Shown one piece after another: positions 1 to 7,678 of a stretch of DNA of 50,967 nucleotides; within the stretch, counting starts at the first letter, position 1, and each line of letters begins with the position of its first letter. The stretch is from Thermoproteota archaeon (GTDB lineage Archaea; Thermoproteota; Thermoprotei_A; Sulfolobales; Acidilobaceae): the NCBI GenBank assembly GCA_030549835.1, contig JAUQQR010000007.1, forward strand, positions 1 to 50,967, in the 5' to 3' direction. The notes under the pieces are model-generated. The model saw nothing but the letters and a program-made list of their open reading frames with translations, was not told the DNA's origin and made no database searches. The position numbers and the translations under genes were made by a program.

Positions 1-37
1 TTAAAGCCTCATTAACATCAACAACTTTAGAGACCAT
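1..37 (-). CDS. 5' end of a gene leaving the window, possibly a CoA-transferase subunit
   Basis: A reading frame begins with ATG at 37 on the minus strand and runs off the left edge after twelve codons (MVSKVVDVNEAL). A GGTG ribosome binding site lies about six bases ahead of the ATG and a TATA-like AT-rich stretch further upstream, so the start looks genuine. The opening resembles the N terminus of 3-oxoacid CoA-transferase A subunits, which often begin with a similar KVV..EA pattern, but twelve residues are far too few to assign a family. The sequence to the left of the window would decide it. Confidence 0.45.
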   Translation of the reverse strand, partial: MVSKVVDVNEAL

Positions 38-240
38 CCGATACACCAGAATAGTGATATTGTATTAAGGATTTAAATTTAATATTAAATCATTATAGTT
101 ATTAAGATACCAGTATCATAGTTAATTTCACCAATTATACTAACTAAATTTTATCTTATGTATTTTAAAGTTATTTGATTATTGAATTAGATATTTAAGG
201 TCAGACCATTACGTAATATAAGTAGGTGAGATAAGTGGAA

Positions 241-333
241 ATGGCTGAGTGGCTTAGAAAACCTAGGAATTTAGCTATAGTGGTGATAGTTATAATAGTT
301 ATAATAGCTATTCTATTCTTCATTCTACGTTAA
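241..333 (+). CDS. Very small single-pass membrane peptide (30 aa)
   Basis: ATG at 241 opens a 30-codon frame ending in TAA at 331-333. The peptide starts with a charged, tryptophan-bearing segment (MAEWLRKPRN) and continues with about nineteen hydrophobic Ile/Val/Leu/Phe residues before a final Arg, the layout of a single membrane helix. GGTGAG at 225-230 lies ten bases before the ATG; an in-frame GTG at 235 is an alternative start four bases from it. The stop is two bases from the end of the convergent PCNA gene. I do not recognise the family. It is shorter than usual SecE or Sec61beta. Function unknown; the reality of the gene rests on the RBS, the coherent membrane layout and the tight packing. 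Confidence 0.5.
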   Translation: MAEWLRKPRNLAIVVIVIIVIIAILFFILR

Positions 334-335
334 AC

Positions 336-1088
336 TCACTCAAGGACAGGAGCTATATAAATAATCATTTTTTCTTCTCCAGGCAACTCAAAGTTTATTT
401 GTATTGGGTAGTTTGTTGCATATTCTACTCTAACTTGTGTTGATGCACTTGTTGGCTTTGCTGCTACTTCTAATGCTGTCCTAGAGTATGAGGATTCAGC
501 TAGCTCTACTACTTCAAGGTCTAGTAGTGGGTCTCCTGGTTTAAGTGTCCATATGTATTCTTTATCTTCACTTCTAACTATAACATTAATATGATCTGTT
601 TCTGCTTTAAATGTTATAGTATCTCCTATTATCTTAGAATCTTGAACTAGCAACTTGAAGTCTTTAGGGTCTATTGTAAACTTTACTTTAGGTTCTAGTT
701 TAAGCTCTCTATACTCTTCTCCCGCTAGACTTACTGGTGTTAGTGTAAACTGTCTACTAATACCTGTTCTCCTATCTGTTAATGTTATGTATATGAGCTG
801 ATCTACTGGGTTAAATTCTAGTGTTAAGTTGTCATTTTTAGCAGCTCTCCTAACTATCTTATTAAACTCATCAGTTCTAATAGTAAGCTTAACCTCAGAT
901 TCTACTGTAAACTCTTCAAATGAGTATGCTGGCATAAATACTACTGCCATACTAGTCTTATCAGGGCTCATAAGCCAGAATCTTAGACCATCATTACTAA
1001 CCTCTAGGTATCCTTCATCATTAATTTTTGTCAAGGCTTGAGTCACATACTTAAACTTGGCAGCCCTACTATATGTTGCTCTAAACAT
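336..1088 (-). CDS. pcn: DNA polymerase sliding clamp (PCNA)
   Basis: This is the ring-shaped processivity factor that tethers polymerases, ligase and FEN1 to DNA. The 250-residue length is typical of archaeal PCNA. The conserved clamp signature around residues 22-36 (KINDEGYLEVSNDGLRFW) is present, the interdomain connecting loop lies near residues 118-133, and the protein ends in the usual beta strand (MIIYIAPVLE). GAGGTGA sits six bases ahead of the ATG, fixing the start. Crenarchaea commonly carry several PCNA paralogues that form heterotrimers; only one is in this window, so I cannot say which subunit it is. PolB1 about 3.6 kb away has a PIP-like tail that could bind this clamp. It is convergent with the small membrane peptide at 241-333. 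Confidence 0.95.
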   Translation of the reverse strand: MFRATYSRAAKFKYVTQALTKINDEGYLEVSNDGLRFWLMSPDKTSMAVVFMPAYSFEEFTVESEVKLTIRTDEFNKIVRRAAKNDNLTLEFNPVDQLIYITLTDRRTGISRQFTLTPVSLAGEEYRELKLEPKVKFTIDPKDFKLLVQDSKIIGDTITFKAETDHINVIVRSEDKEYIWTLKPGDPLLDLEVVELAESSYSRTALEVAAKPTSASTQVRVEYATNYPIQINFELPGEEKMIIYIAPVLE

Positions 1089-1160
1089 TCTATTTCACCT
1101 CTATTAAGTATTTTTAACTAAGTGTTTAAAAAGGGTAGTGCGTCTTTGCTATTCCCTAGG

Positions 1161-2078
1161 TTATTTTTGACTAGCTCTAGCTTTTAATCTACTTATTAGG
1201 ATAGGTAAGACTTTATATAGATCATTAACTATCCCATAGTCTGATAGCTTAAATATGGGTGCACTCTTATCCTTATTTATGGCTACAATTATCTTAGAAT
1301 CTGAAACTCCAGACATATGCTGTGGAGCTCCACTTATACCTATAGCTATATAGAGTTTTGGTGCTATCCTCTTCCCACTTATACCTATCCATGCATCCTC
1401 AGGTAGCCATTTATAATCAGCAGCTATAGGCCTAGTACCGCCTACCTGTCCGCCTAGTAGGTTTGCTAGCTCTAATGCTAACTTTAAATCCTCCCTACTC
1501 TTAAATCCTCTACCTACACCTACAACTATATCAGCATCTTCAAGCTTAATCCCCGATAGTACCTTAGGCTTCCTCTCTAGTAACTTAACGTCTCCAGCTG
1601 TAACCTCAAGATCTATGACATCACTCTTACCTATCTTCTCAGCTGGAGAAACTATCTTAGGTTTAACTAGCAGTATTGCAGGCTTACGTACACTAGCCGT
1701 CATTATAACTCTCTCACTTAAGAATCCTCTCTTATATATAACTTCATCGCCTCTATCCTCTATACTAGAAACATCTGTAGCGAGCGGGATATCATAGAGT
1801 CCAGCGAAGAGGGATAAAGCGTCTTTAACATTCTTAGTTGTAGGACCTATGATTAGTTTAGGCTTTAAGCTATCATATAGGCTCTTAATAGCATAGTATA
1901 GGGCTTCGGGTCTATCACTATTTAATCTATAAACTTTATGGCCGTACCCTGTAATTTCATTAATACTTACTGCTGATTCTTGGAATGCTAGTATTAGAGG
2001 CTCTCCCAGCCTCCTAGCTATTGCTATGAGCTCTCCTAAATCACTAGGCTTCTGAGATACTACAATAATGTTCTGCAA
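1161..2078 (-). CDS. etfA: Electron transfer flavoprotein alpha subunit
   Basis: EtfA forms a heterodimer with EtfB and carries FAD, passing electrons from flavin dehydrogenases to a membrane or ferredoxin acceptor. The protein is 305 residues. The C-terminal FAD domain is recognisable: GVGRG at 187-191, GGTRP at 213-217, and GISGAPQHMSG at 247-257, followed by a D-Y-G pair near 280. The start is TTG at 2078, with GAGGTGAGG a few bases upstream overlapping the etfB stop region; the two genes are 14 bases apart and clearly co-transcribed. The FixC-like flavoprotein divergent from etfB is the likely electron acceptor partner. Whether this ETF bifurcates electrons cannot be judged from the sequence by eye. 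Confidence 0.9.
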   Translation of the reverse strand: MQNIIVVSQKPSDLGELIAIARRLGEPLILAFQESAVSINEITGYGHKVYRLNSDRPEALYYAIKSLYDSLKPKLIIGPTTKNVKDALSLFAGLYDIPLATDVSSIEDRGDEVIYKRGFLSERVIMTASVRKPAILLVKPKIVSPAEKIGKSDVIDLEVTAGDVKLLERKPKVLSGIKLEDADIVVGVGRGFKSREDLKLALELANLLGGQVGGTRPIAADYKWLPEDAWIGISGKRIAPKLYIAIGISGAPQHMSGVSDSKIIVAINKDKSAPIFKLSDYGIVNDLYKVLPILISRLKARASQK

Positions 2079-2092
2079 TTAACCTCACCTCC

Positions 2093-2902
2093 TCATATTC
2101 TTAGTACTCCTTCTTTCTCTAAGTACTCTAAGAGCCTATCTACAGCTTTCTCTACATTAGCTTCCTCTATTACCACTTGCTTTCTAGTTATAGTTAAAAC
2201 CCTCATATCCATTATTGTTCTCTTCATCTTAAACTCTAGACCTAAATCTTTTAAACTAACATAGTGTACAGGCTTCTTAGAAGCCATCCTAATCTGTATA
2301 AGAGTTGGGGGTCTAGGCTCATTAATCTCTTGGGTTACACTTAAAACAGCTGGTAGTGGAGATTCTAGAATCTCAGTATACTCTTCTAAATCTCTCTCAA
2401 CTATAATCTTACCATTCTTAATATCAATAATCTTCCTAACATAACCTACATAGCTATACCCTAGCTTAGAGGCTACCCTAGCTGGGACTTGGGATGTAGA
2501 CTCATCTATACTAGCCTCACCTGCTAATACTAGAGCCGGTCTTAGACCCTTAGCTTTAATAAGTGTAGCTATAATATTAGATACTATAACTTGATCCGTA
2601 GGAGTTACGCTATCATCTGCAACAACATAAGCTTCATCTGCTACTTTAGCTAGAGCTTCTTGAATAGCTAGCCTCAAATCTTTATCCCTAGTTTTTAAAG
2701 GACCCCATGTAAGTACTGATATGGCGTAAACTTTACCACCTAAGATGCTCTTAAGCTTAACGGCTTCTTCTAATGCATTCCTATCTATATCTGATATTTT
2801 AAGTGGAGTATACTCTATGTCATAGCTACCATTAGGGTTCTGCCTTACAATCTCGGGGTTTAGGGATGCTTTAACTAAAACTATAATATCTCTAAGCTCC
2901 AC
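2093..2902 (-). CDS. etfB: Electron transfer flavoprotein beta subunit
   Basis: The 269-residue protein has the EtfB layout: an adenine-nucleotide alpha hydrolase-like fold with an aspartate-rich loop (YVVADDSVTPTDQVI) near residues 92-106 and the segment ALVLAGEASIDESTSQVPARVASKLG near 123-148, which matches the conserved G..S.D..T.QV...A..LG signature. It starts with GTG at 2902 and has no strong SD; a TTTTAAGTTTTAA stretch 25-38 bases upstream suggests a leaderless transcript. It is the first gene of an etfB-etfA operon. The intergenic region 2903-3009 serves two divergent promoters. Confidence 0.9.
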   Translation of the reverse strand: MELRDIIVLVKASLNPEIVRQNPNGSYDIEYTPLKISDIDRNALEEAVKLKSILGGKVYAISVLTWGPLKTRDKDLRLAIQEALAKVADEAYVVADDSVTPTDQVIVSNIIATLIKAKGLRPALVLAGEASIDESTSQVPARVASKLGYSYVGYVRKIIDIKNGKIIVERDLEEYTEILESPLPAVLSVTQEINEPRPPTLIQIRMASKKPVHYVSLKDLGLEFKMKRTIMDMRVLTITRKQVVIEEANVEKAVDRLLEYLEKEGVLRI

Positions 2903-2982
2903 GTCAGCATCCCTAGACTATAGTAAACTTAAAACTTAAAATTCTATATTATTTAATAGTGTAGAAAAATGTTAAATCTACT

Positions 2983-2990
2983 ATATAAGA
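2983..2990 (+). promoter_or_regulatory. TATA box for the FixC-like gene
   Basis: TATATAAG lies 20-27 bases before the ATG at 3010, the spacing expected for a leaderless crenarchaeal transcript. It supports the ATG at 3010 over the internal GTG at 3031 as the start of the flavoprotein gene. Confidence 0.6.
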
Positions 2991-3009
2991 ATTTATTGCT
3001 TTAAGTATT

Positions 3010-4173
3010 ATGAAGCTAGTGGTGTACCTAGTGGAGGTAGCAGTAGTAGGTGGAGGATTCTCTGGCCTCATATTCACTCTTAAACTAATTGAAGCTGGAG
3101 CTAATGTAACACTATATGAAGAGCATAATAGAGTCGGGTATCCACCACACTGTACAGGCCTTGTATCTAGTAGAGTAGTATCTTTGATAGGTGGGCCTGC
3201 ATTTAAAAGTATAATTAGCAGATATGATAGTATAATATTTGCTGGCAAGAATAGCTCTATAAGGGCTAAGATTAAGGGGGGGATTTACAAGCTTGATAGA
3301 GTTAAACTTGAAGAGTATATGCTTGAAGAAGCTTTATCGAGAGGGGTTAAAATCAAACTTAACACTAGAGTTTCTAGAGTTAGTCTTAAGGGTTTAATAG
3401 AAGCTAATAACTCTATAGCTAGATATGATGCTGTTATTCTAGCAGAAGGTTATAGAGGATTACTAAGGAAGAGTCTAAATATTGGATTCAATGGCACGCC
3501 CATATATGGAGTCAATATTGAGTATGAGGGTTTTACCTCCGACGACAAGACTGTCAAGGTTATATTTGACGATAAATTGTCAGGAGACTTCTTCTCCTGG
3601 ATACTTGGATTCAATGAAACAATACTCATAGGTAGCGGGTCAGAGGACCCAGCATATCTTAGAATGGGTTTAGCTAGATTAGAGAAGATGTTAGGCTTGA
3701 GTAAAAAAATCAGGGCATATGGAGGCCCTGTAATATTAGGCCCTGCATCTCTAAGATTAAGCAGTGGGAAGATTCATGTAGTGGGAGATGCTGGAGGATT
3801 AAATAAGCCATTAACTGGAGGAGGCCTATACCCTAATAGCCTAGCTGGAGAATTAATACTAAAACTCTATAGGGAAACTGGTGATTTGAATAAGGCAATA
3901 GAAACAGCATTAAGGATAGTAGCCTCAAAGCTTAGAAAACAATACAGGATAGCTAGGCTAATACTGAGGAATCCTAGGCTACAAGAAACCCTAATAAGCG
4001 TAGGTAGTGAGTTAAAAATAGACGAGAAAATAGGAGAACTAGACTTTGATAACCACGAGGAAATTATAACAAAAATAGTTATGAATCCATCACTAATAAG
4101 AGCTGGAGTAAATGTTTTATTTAGAGACCCAATAGCGGTAATTAAAATGCTTTCTAGGTTACTAATATCTTAG
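3010..4173 (+). CDS. FAD-dependent oxidoreductase, FixC / geranylgeranyl reductase family
   Basis: A 387-residue flavoprotein. The Rossmann FAD motif GGGFSG is at residues 14-19 with an acidic residue closing the second strand (E37); PPHCTG at 45-50 and the second FAD contact GDAGG at 259-263 followed by LTGGGLYPN are characteristic of the FixC/geranylgeranyl-reductase group. In this family members either hydrogenate archaeal isoprenoid lipids or, as FixC, accept electrons from ETF. Divergence from etfB-etfA across a 107-base shared promoter favours the ETF-dehydrogenase role, but the FixX ferredoxin normally paired with FixC is not visible here. No transmembrane segment is evident. It ends one base short of the convergent small membrane gene at 4175. 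Confidence 0.75.
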   Translation: MKLVVYLVEVAVVGGGFSGLIFTLKLIEAGANVTLYEEHNRVGYPPHCTGLVSSRVVSLIGGPAFKSIISRYDSIIFAGKNSSIRAKIKGGIYKLDRVKLEEYMLEEALSRGVKIKLNTRVSRVSLKGLIEANNSIARYDAVILAEGYRGLLRKSLNIGFNGTPIYGVNIEYEGFTSDDKTVKVIFDDKLSGDFFSWILGFNETILIGSGSEDPAYLRMGLARLEKMLGLSKKIRAYGGPVILGPASLRLSSGKIHVVGDAGGLNKPLTGGGLYPNSLAGELILKLYRETGDLNKAIETALRIVASKLRKQYRIARLILRNPRLQETLISVGSELKIDEKIGELDFDNHEEIITKIVMNPSLIRAGVNVLFRDPIAVIKMLSRLLIS

Positions 4174-4174
4174 C

Positions 4175-4474
4175 TTACTTCTCTCTTAACATTAAGTAGC
4201 CGCCAATAATAGCAATTACTGAGAGCACACAGGGAGCTAATAAGCCTAAGATACCGCCAATAATAACGTATAGGCCTATCCTTCTATATGAGAAGTATAT
4301 AGCGATTAAGCCACCAATCAAGGCTATTAAGCCAGTAATAATTAATACGCTACCCTCAATTAAAGTTATCCCTGTTAAATGTGTTATTAATGGTCTCTGA
4401 GTTAATATGCTAACCAGTCCAGTTATAATCGCTAGTAACCCTCCTATGTATCCTAGCCATTGTCCGAGAGTCAA
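4175..4474 (-). CDS. Small three-helix membrane protein
   Basis: A 99-residue protein made almost entirely of hydrophobic, glycine-rich segments: roughly residues 7-24, 34-62 and 67-94, with a short basic loop (YRRIG) between the last two and a charged tail (LREK). Three or four membrane helices are likely. No catalytic motif or known family is recognisable; glycine-rich repeats in helices of this kind occur in many small archaeal membrane proteins of unknown role. It is convergent with the FixC-like gene with one base between stops, and its start region faces the polB promoter. Confidence 0.65.
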   Translation of the reverse strand: MTLGQWLGYIGGLLAIITGLVSILTQRPLITHLTGITLIEGSVLIITGLIALIGGLIAIYFSYRRIGLYVIIGGILGLLAPCVLSVIAIIGGYLMLREK

Positions 4475-4651
4475 TTACACCGCCTTGCCATCTATTAATT
4501 TTTAGTCCTTAAATTTTAACATATATACTCTAATTATTTAAATAGCCCTTCATGGCCACTTAGAATTACTCATTTATTTAGTATTTATATGGAATACTAT
4601 TCTCGCGTCTAGGTTTAGAGTTAATAGTTGTGTCCTATCTCTATAATTATA

Positions 4652-4657
4652 GGAGGT
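4652..4657 (+). promoter_or_regulatory. Ribosome binding site that fixes the polB start
   Basis: GGAGGT, an unusually complete Shine-Dalgarno sequence for this window, lies six bases before TTG at 4664. It falls inside the longer reading frame that opens with TTG at 4628, so the downstream TTG is the better start for the polymerase. Confidence 0.7.
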
Positions 4658-4663
4658 AGAGTC

Positions 4664-7384
4664 TTGCCTATTAAGGCTAAGCACCGTAGGCACGCTAAAC
4701 TCGATAATTACTTTAATAGTAGTGGCTCTGAGAATCTAAGAGATAGGGTTAGGAGCTTAGTTGAAAGTTTAAATGAGGTTAAAGCCGGAAGCAGTAATAA
4801 GAATACTAGCTTAAATAATGATTCTTTGAGCGATATTGAATCTATAGAGAATACCAATGGGTGGACTCTAGGAGATATAGAGAATTTCGTTGAAGAGTTT
4901 ACGGGGTACTTACTAGATGTGAGATATGATGGTAGAATTAATAAGGCTATATCTTTCCTTATTGGAGATGATGGTAGAATTATTAGATGGATTGATAGAA
5001 CAGGTCATAGACCATACTTCCTTACAGATGCTGACCCGGAATCTCTTAAGAGTATGGGGTTAGATCCTGAAAGTAATAAGCTTATAGTACAGTTCGATTT
5101 AGTTAGTAAATTCCATCCTATTAGGAGGGAGAAAGTTAAGTTATATAAGGTGATAGCTAGTGACCCTTTAGCTGTGAAGAAGCTTAGATCCATCATCTCA
5201 GGTAAAGGTTTTAGTGTTTGGGAGGCTGACATAAAATATCACCATAACTATATCTTCGATAACTTACTAGTTCCAGGTATGAGGTATAGAGTGTCTAGGA
5301 GATGGGAGAGAGATAACTGGAGTATCGATCCTTCATTCTCAGAGGAGGTTCAGAGTATAACTATTGGTGAATCTAGAGAGTATAAAGATATGGCTTATGA
5401 GTTAGCATTAATATTTGAGCAAAGGCCACCAAAGATTAGAAGAGTTGCTGTGGATATCGAGATTTATACTCCAGAGTACGGTAAAGTACCAGACCCTGAT
5501 AAGGCTACCTACCCGGTTATTAGTATTGCTTTAGCAGATACAGATGGTAGGGTTAAAGTTCTACTACTATATAGAGATAATGCCTCCTTCAACGGCCCCA
5601 TATCATCTGAGGTTACTGAGGTAGAGATTTTTGATTCAGAAAGCGCTCTACTACTAGAGTTTTTTAGAGAGATTGAAAAATACCCTGTAATATTAACTTT
5701 TAATGGTGACTCATTCGATTTACCATACATCTATAATAGGCTCATAGTTCTTGGGTTGGACCCTATGTATATACCTATAGAATTTCACGAAGATAAAGTT
5801 ACGCTTAAGTACTCCCTACATGTGGACCTCTATAAATTATTTAGTATTAAAGCACTCCAAGCATATGCTTTTGGAGGCAGGTATAGAGAGCTTAAATTAG
5901 AGAATATAGCTGAGTCACTACTGGGGATTAGCAAGGTTAAGTTAGAGGATACAGTCTCAAATATTAGCTTAGAGAAGCTCGTAGAATATAATGCTAGAGA
6001 CGCTATTATAACAGTTAATCTCACAACATTCTCTAACGAATTAGTATGGAATCTAATACTAATGGTTATGAGGATTAGTAAACTTGGATTAGAAGATGTA
6101 ACTAGACACCAGGTATCAACGTGGATTAGGGGTTTAATGAACTGGGAGCATCGTAGAAGAGGGTGGCTAATACCGAATAAAGATGAGCTCAAAGCAGGAG
6201 AGGCTAGGAGTAGAGCTATTATAAAAGATAAGAGGTATAAGGGGGCTATAGTATTAGAGCCTCCTCAAGGCATATTCTTTAATGTTATAGTCTTAGACTA
6301 TGCTAGCCTATACCCCTCAATAATTAAGAACTGGAACTTAAGCTATGAAACAATAAATAACCCTAAATGTAGTAATACTAGAATAATACCTGAAGTTGGA
6401 TATGAGGTATGTATTGACTATAGAGGTATTACGAGTGAAGTTGTGGGATTACTTAGAGATTATAGGGTTAAGATTTATAAGAGAAAAGCTAAAGATGAGA
6501 AGCTTACGGTAAGTCAGAGGTTATGGTATGATACTGTACAGTCAGCATTAAAAGTCTATATTAATGCAAGCTATGGAGTCTTTGGTAATGAAGCCTTCCC
6601 ATTCTATAGTCTACCTGTAGCTGAGAGTGTAACAGCAATAGGTAGGAGTATCTTACTAGATACTCTTAAGGTAGCTAAGAGCTATTCACTCCACATAGTC
6701 TATGGAGATACTGATAGCATATTCCTGTGGGATCCTAAAGTTGAGGCTCTAGATTATCTAACTAAGTATGTTGTTGATAAGCATGGTTTAGAATTAGAGG
6801 TTGATAAGAGGTTTAAGGTAGTCTTATTTAGTGGTCTTAAGAAAAACTATCTAGGCATAACAGATAAGGGAGAGATTGTAATTAAGGGTATGGTTGGTAA
6901 GAAGAGTAATACACCAGAGTTCATTAAGAGAGAATTTAACACAGTAGTCAATAGCCTGAGAGAGCTAGATAGTCCTGAGTCTGTGTTTAAAGTCTTAGAT
7001 AATATAAGAGAGCACATATCAGAGGTATATAGGAGGTTAAAGAATAAAGGTTATACTCTAGATGAGCTAGCTATAAACGTAATGTTATCTAAAGATCCAG
7101 GTAAGTACGTTAAGACTACACCGCAACATGTTAAAGCTGCTAAATTACTCCAGAGAGAAGGATTCCCTGTATCAAAGGGGGATATAATAGCATATGTTAA
7201 AACAAAAGACCCTGTAGGAGTAAAGCCTGTAAGATTAGCTAAGTTATCTGAGGTAGATGTAACAAAGTATGTAGAGCATATTAAGACAGCGTTTGAGCAG
7301 ATACTCCAATCATTCGGCGTGAAATGGGATGAATTAACTGGGCAGAGAAGCCTAGATAAATTATTAGGTCTTGGAAGTGAATAG
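4664..7384 (+). CDS. polB1: Family B replicative DNA polymerase (crenarchaeal PolB1)
   Basis: The main replicative polymerase with proofreading, 906 residues from TTG 4664. Exonuclease motifs are intact: ExoI DIE near 264, ExoII NGDSFD near 347, ExoIII YNARD near 442. Polymerase motifs are intact: DYASLYP (A) near 545, KVYINASYG (B) near 630, YGDTDS (C) near 680 and KKNY near 726. The stretch TRHQVSTWIRGLMNWEHRR and the C-terminal part match Sulfolobus PolB1 (Dpo1) closely. The tail QRSLDKLL near 894-901 resembles a PIP box and could dock on the clamp encoded at 336-1088. The start is chosen from GGAGGT at 4652-4657; a 12-residue longer form from TTG 4628 is possible. A Ser/Asn-rich, low-complexity linker occupies about residues 17-60. 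Confidence 0.96.
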   Translation: MPIKAKHRRHAKLDNYFNSSGSENLRDRVRSLVESLNEVKAGSSNKNTSLNNDSLSDIESIENTNGWTLGDIENFVEEFTGYLLDVRYDGRINKAISFLIGDDGRIIRWIDRTGHRPYFLTDADPESLKSMGLDPESNKLIVQFDLVSKFHPIRREKVKLYKVIASDPLAVKKLRSIISGKGFSVWEADIKYHHNYIFDNLLVPGMRYRVSRRWERDNWSIDPSFSEEVQSITIGESREYKDMAYELALIFEQRPPKIRRVAVDIEIYTPEYGKVPDPDKATYPVISIALADTDGRVKVLLLYRDNASFNGPISSEVTEVEIFDSESALLLEFFREIEKYPVILTFNGDSFDLPYIYNRLIVLGLDPMYIPIEFHEDKVTLKYSLHVDLYKLFSIKALQAYAFGGRYRELKLENIAESLLGISKVKLEDTVSNISLEKLVEYNARDAIITVNLTTFSNELVWNLILMVMRISKLGLEDVTRHQVSTWIRGLMNWEHRRRGWLIPNKDELKAGEARSRAIIKDKRYKGAIVLEPPQGIFFNVIVLDYASLYPSIIKNWNLSYETINNPKCSNTRIIPEVGYEVCIDYRGITSEVVGLLRDYRVKIYKRKAKDEKLTVSQRLWYDTVQSALKVYINASYGVFGNEAFPFYSLPVAESVTAIGRSILLDTLKVAKSYSLHIVYGDTDSIFLWDPKVEALDYLTKYVVDKHGLELEVDKRFKVVLFSGLKKNYLGITDKGEIVIKGMVGKKSNTPEFIKREFNTVVNSLRELDSPESVFKVLDNIREHISEVYRRLKNKGYTLDELAINVMLSKDPGKYVKTTPQHVKAAKLLQREGFPVSKGDIIAYVKTKDPVGVKPVRLAKLSEVDVTKYVEHIKTAFEQILQSFGVKWDELTGQRSLDKLLGLGSE

Positions 7385-7387
7385 TAT

Positions 7388-7450
7388 AGTGGATGAAGAA
7401 CGACTCCGGGTTGAGGCTAGCCGATGATATACCGTGTGAGGGCTGACACT
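7388..7450 (+). ncRNA. Candidate C/D box guide sRNA
   Basis: Four bases after the polB stop there is an ordered set of C/D sRNA elements: a terminal stem AGTG (7388-7391) / CACT (7447-7450), a C-like box GATGA (7392-7396), 14 bases, a D'-like TTGA (7411-7414), an eight-base spacer, a C'-like GATGA (7423-7427), 15 bases, and a D box CTGA (7443-7446). Order, spacing and the roughly 60-base size fit archaeal dual-guide C/D sRNAs that direct 2'-O-methylation. The C and C' boxes are not perfect RUGAUGA and D' is degenerate, so this is a candidate only. The rest of the gap to pheS (7451-7678) shows no ORF; TTTAAAGATTATAAG at about 7640-7654 may be the pheS promoter. Confidence 0.4.
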
Positions 7451-7678
7451 AGGGGTGGAAGCCTGGCGGGTACATGTGAAGTAAGTCATCGTAAGAATAA
7501 TGTAGTTGAGGGCTATTTAAGGCTTAAATTTATAGTATGAGAATTAAGAAATTATGTTAATAAAGTTGAATATTTAAAAGTGGAGGTTGAGTCTATGTAT
7601 TCTCCATAAAGGGAATAGGGAACGTAAATGAGTAGATAGTTTAAAGATTATAAGTTTCGGGTTTAGTTTTGTAGTGAG

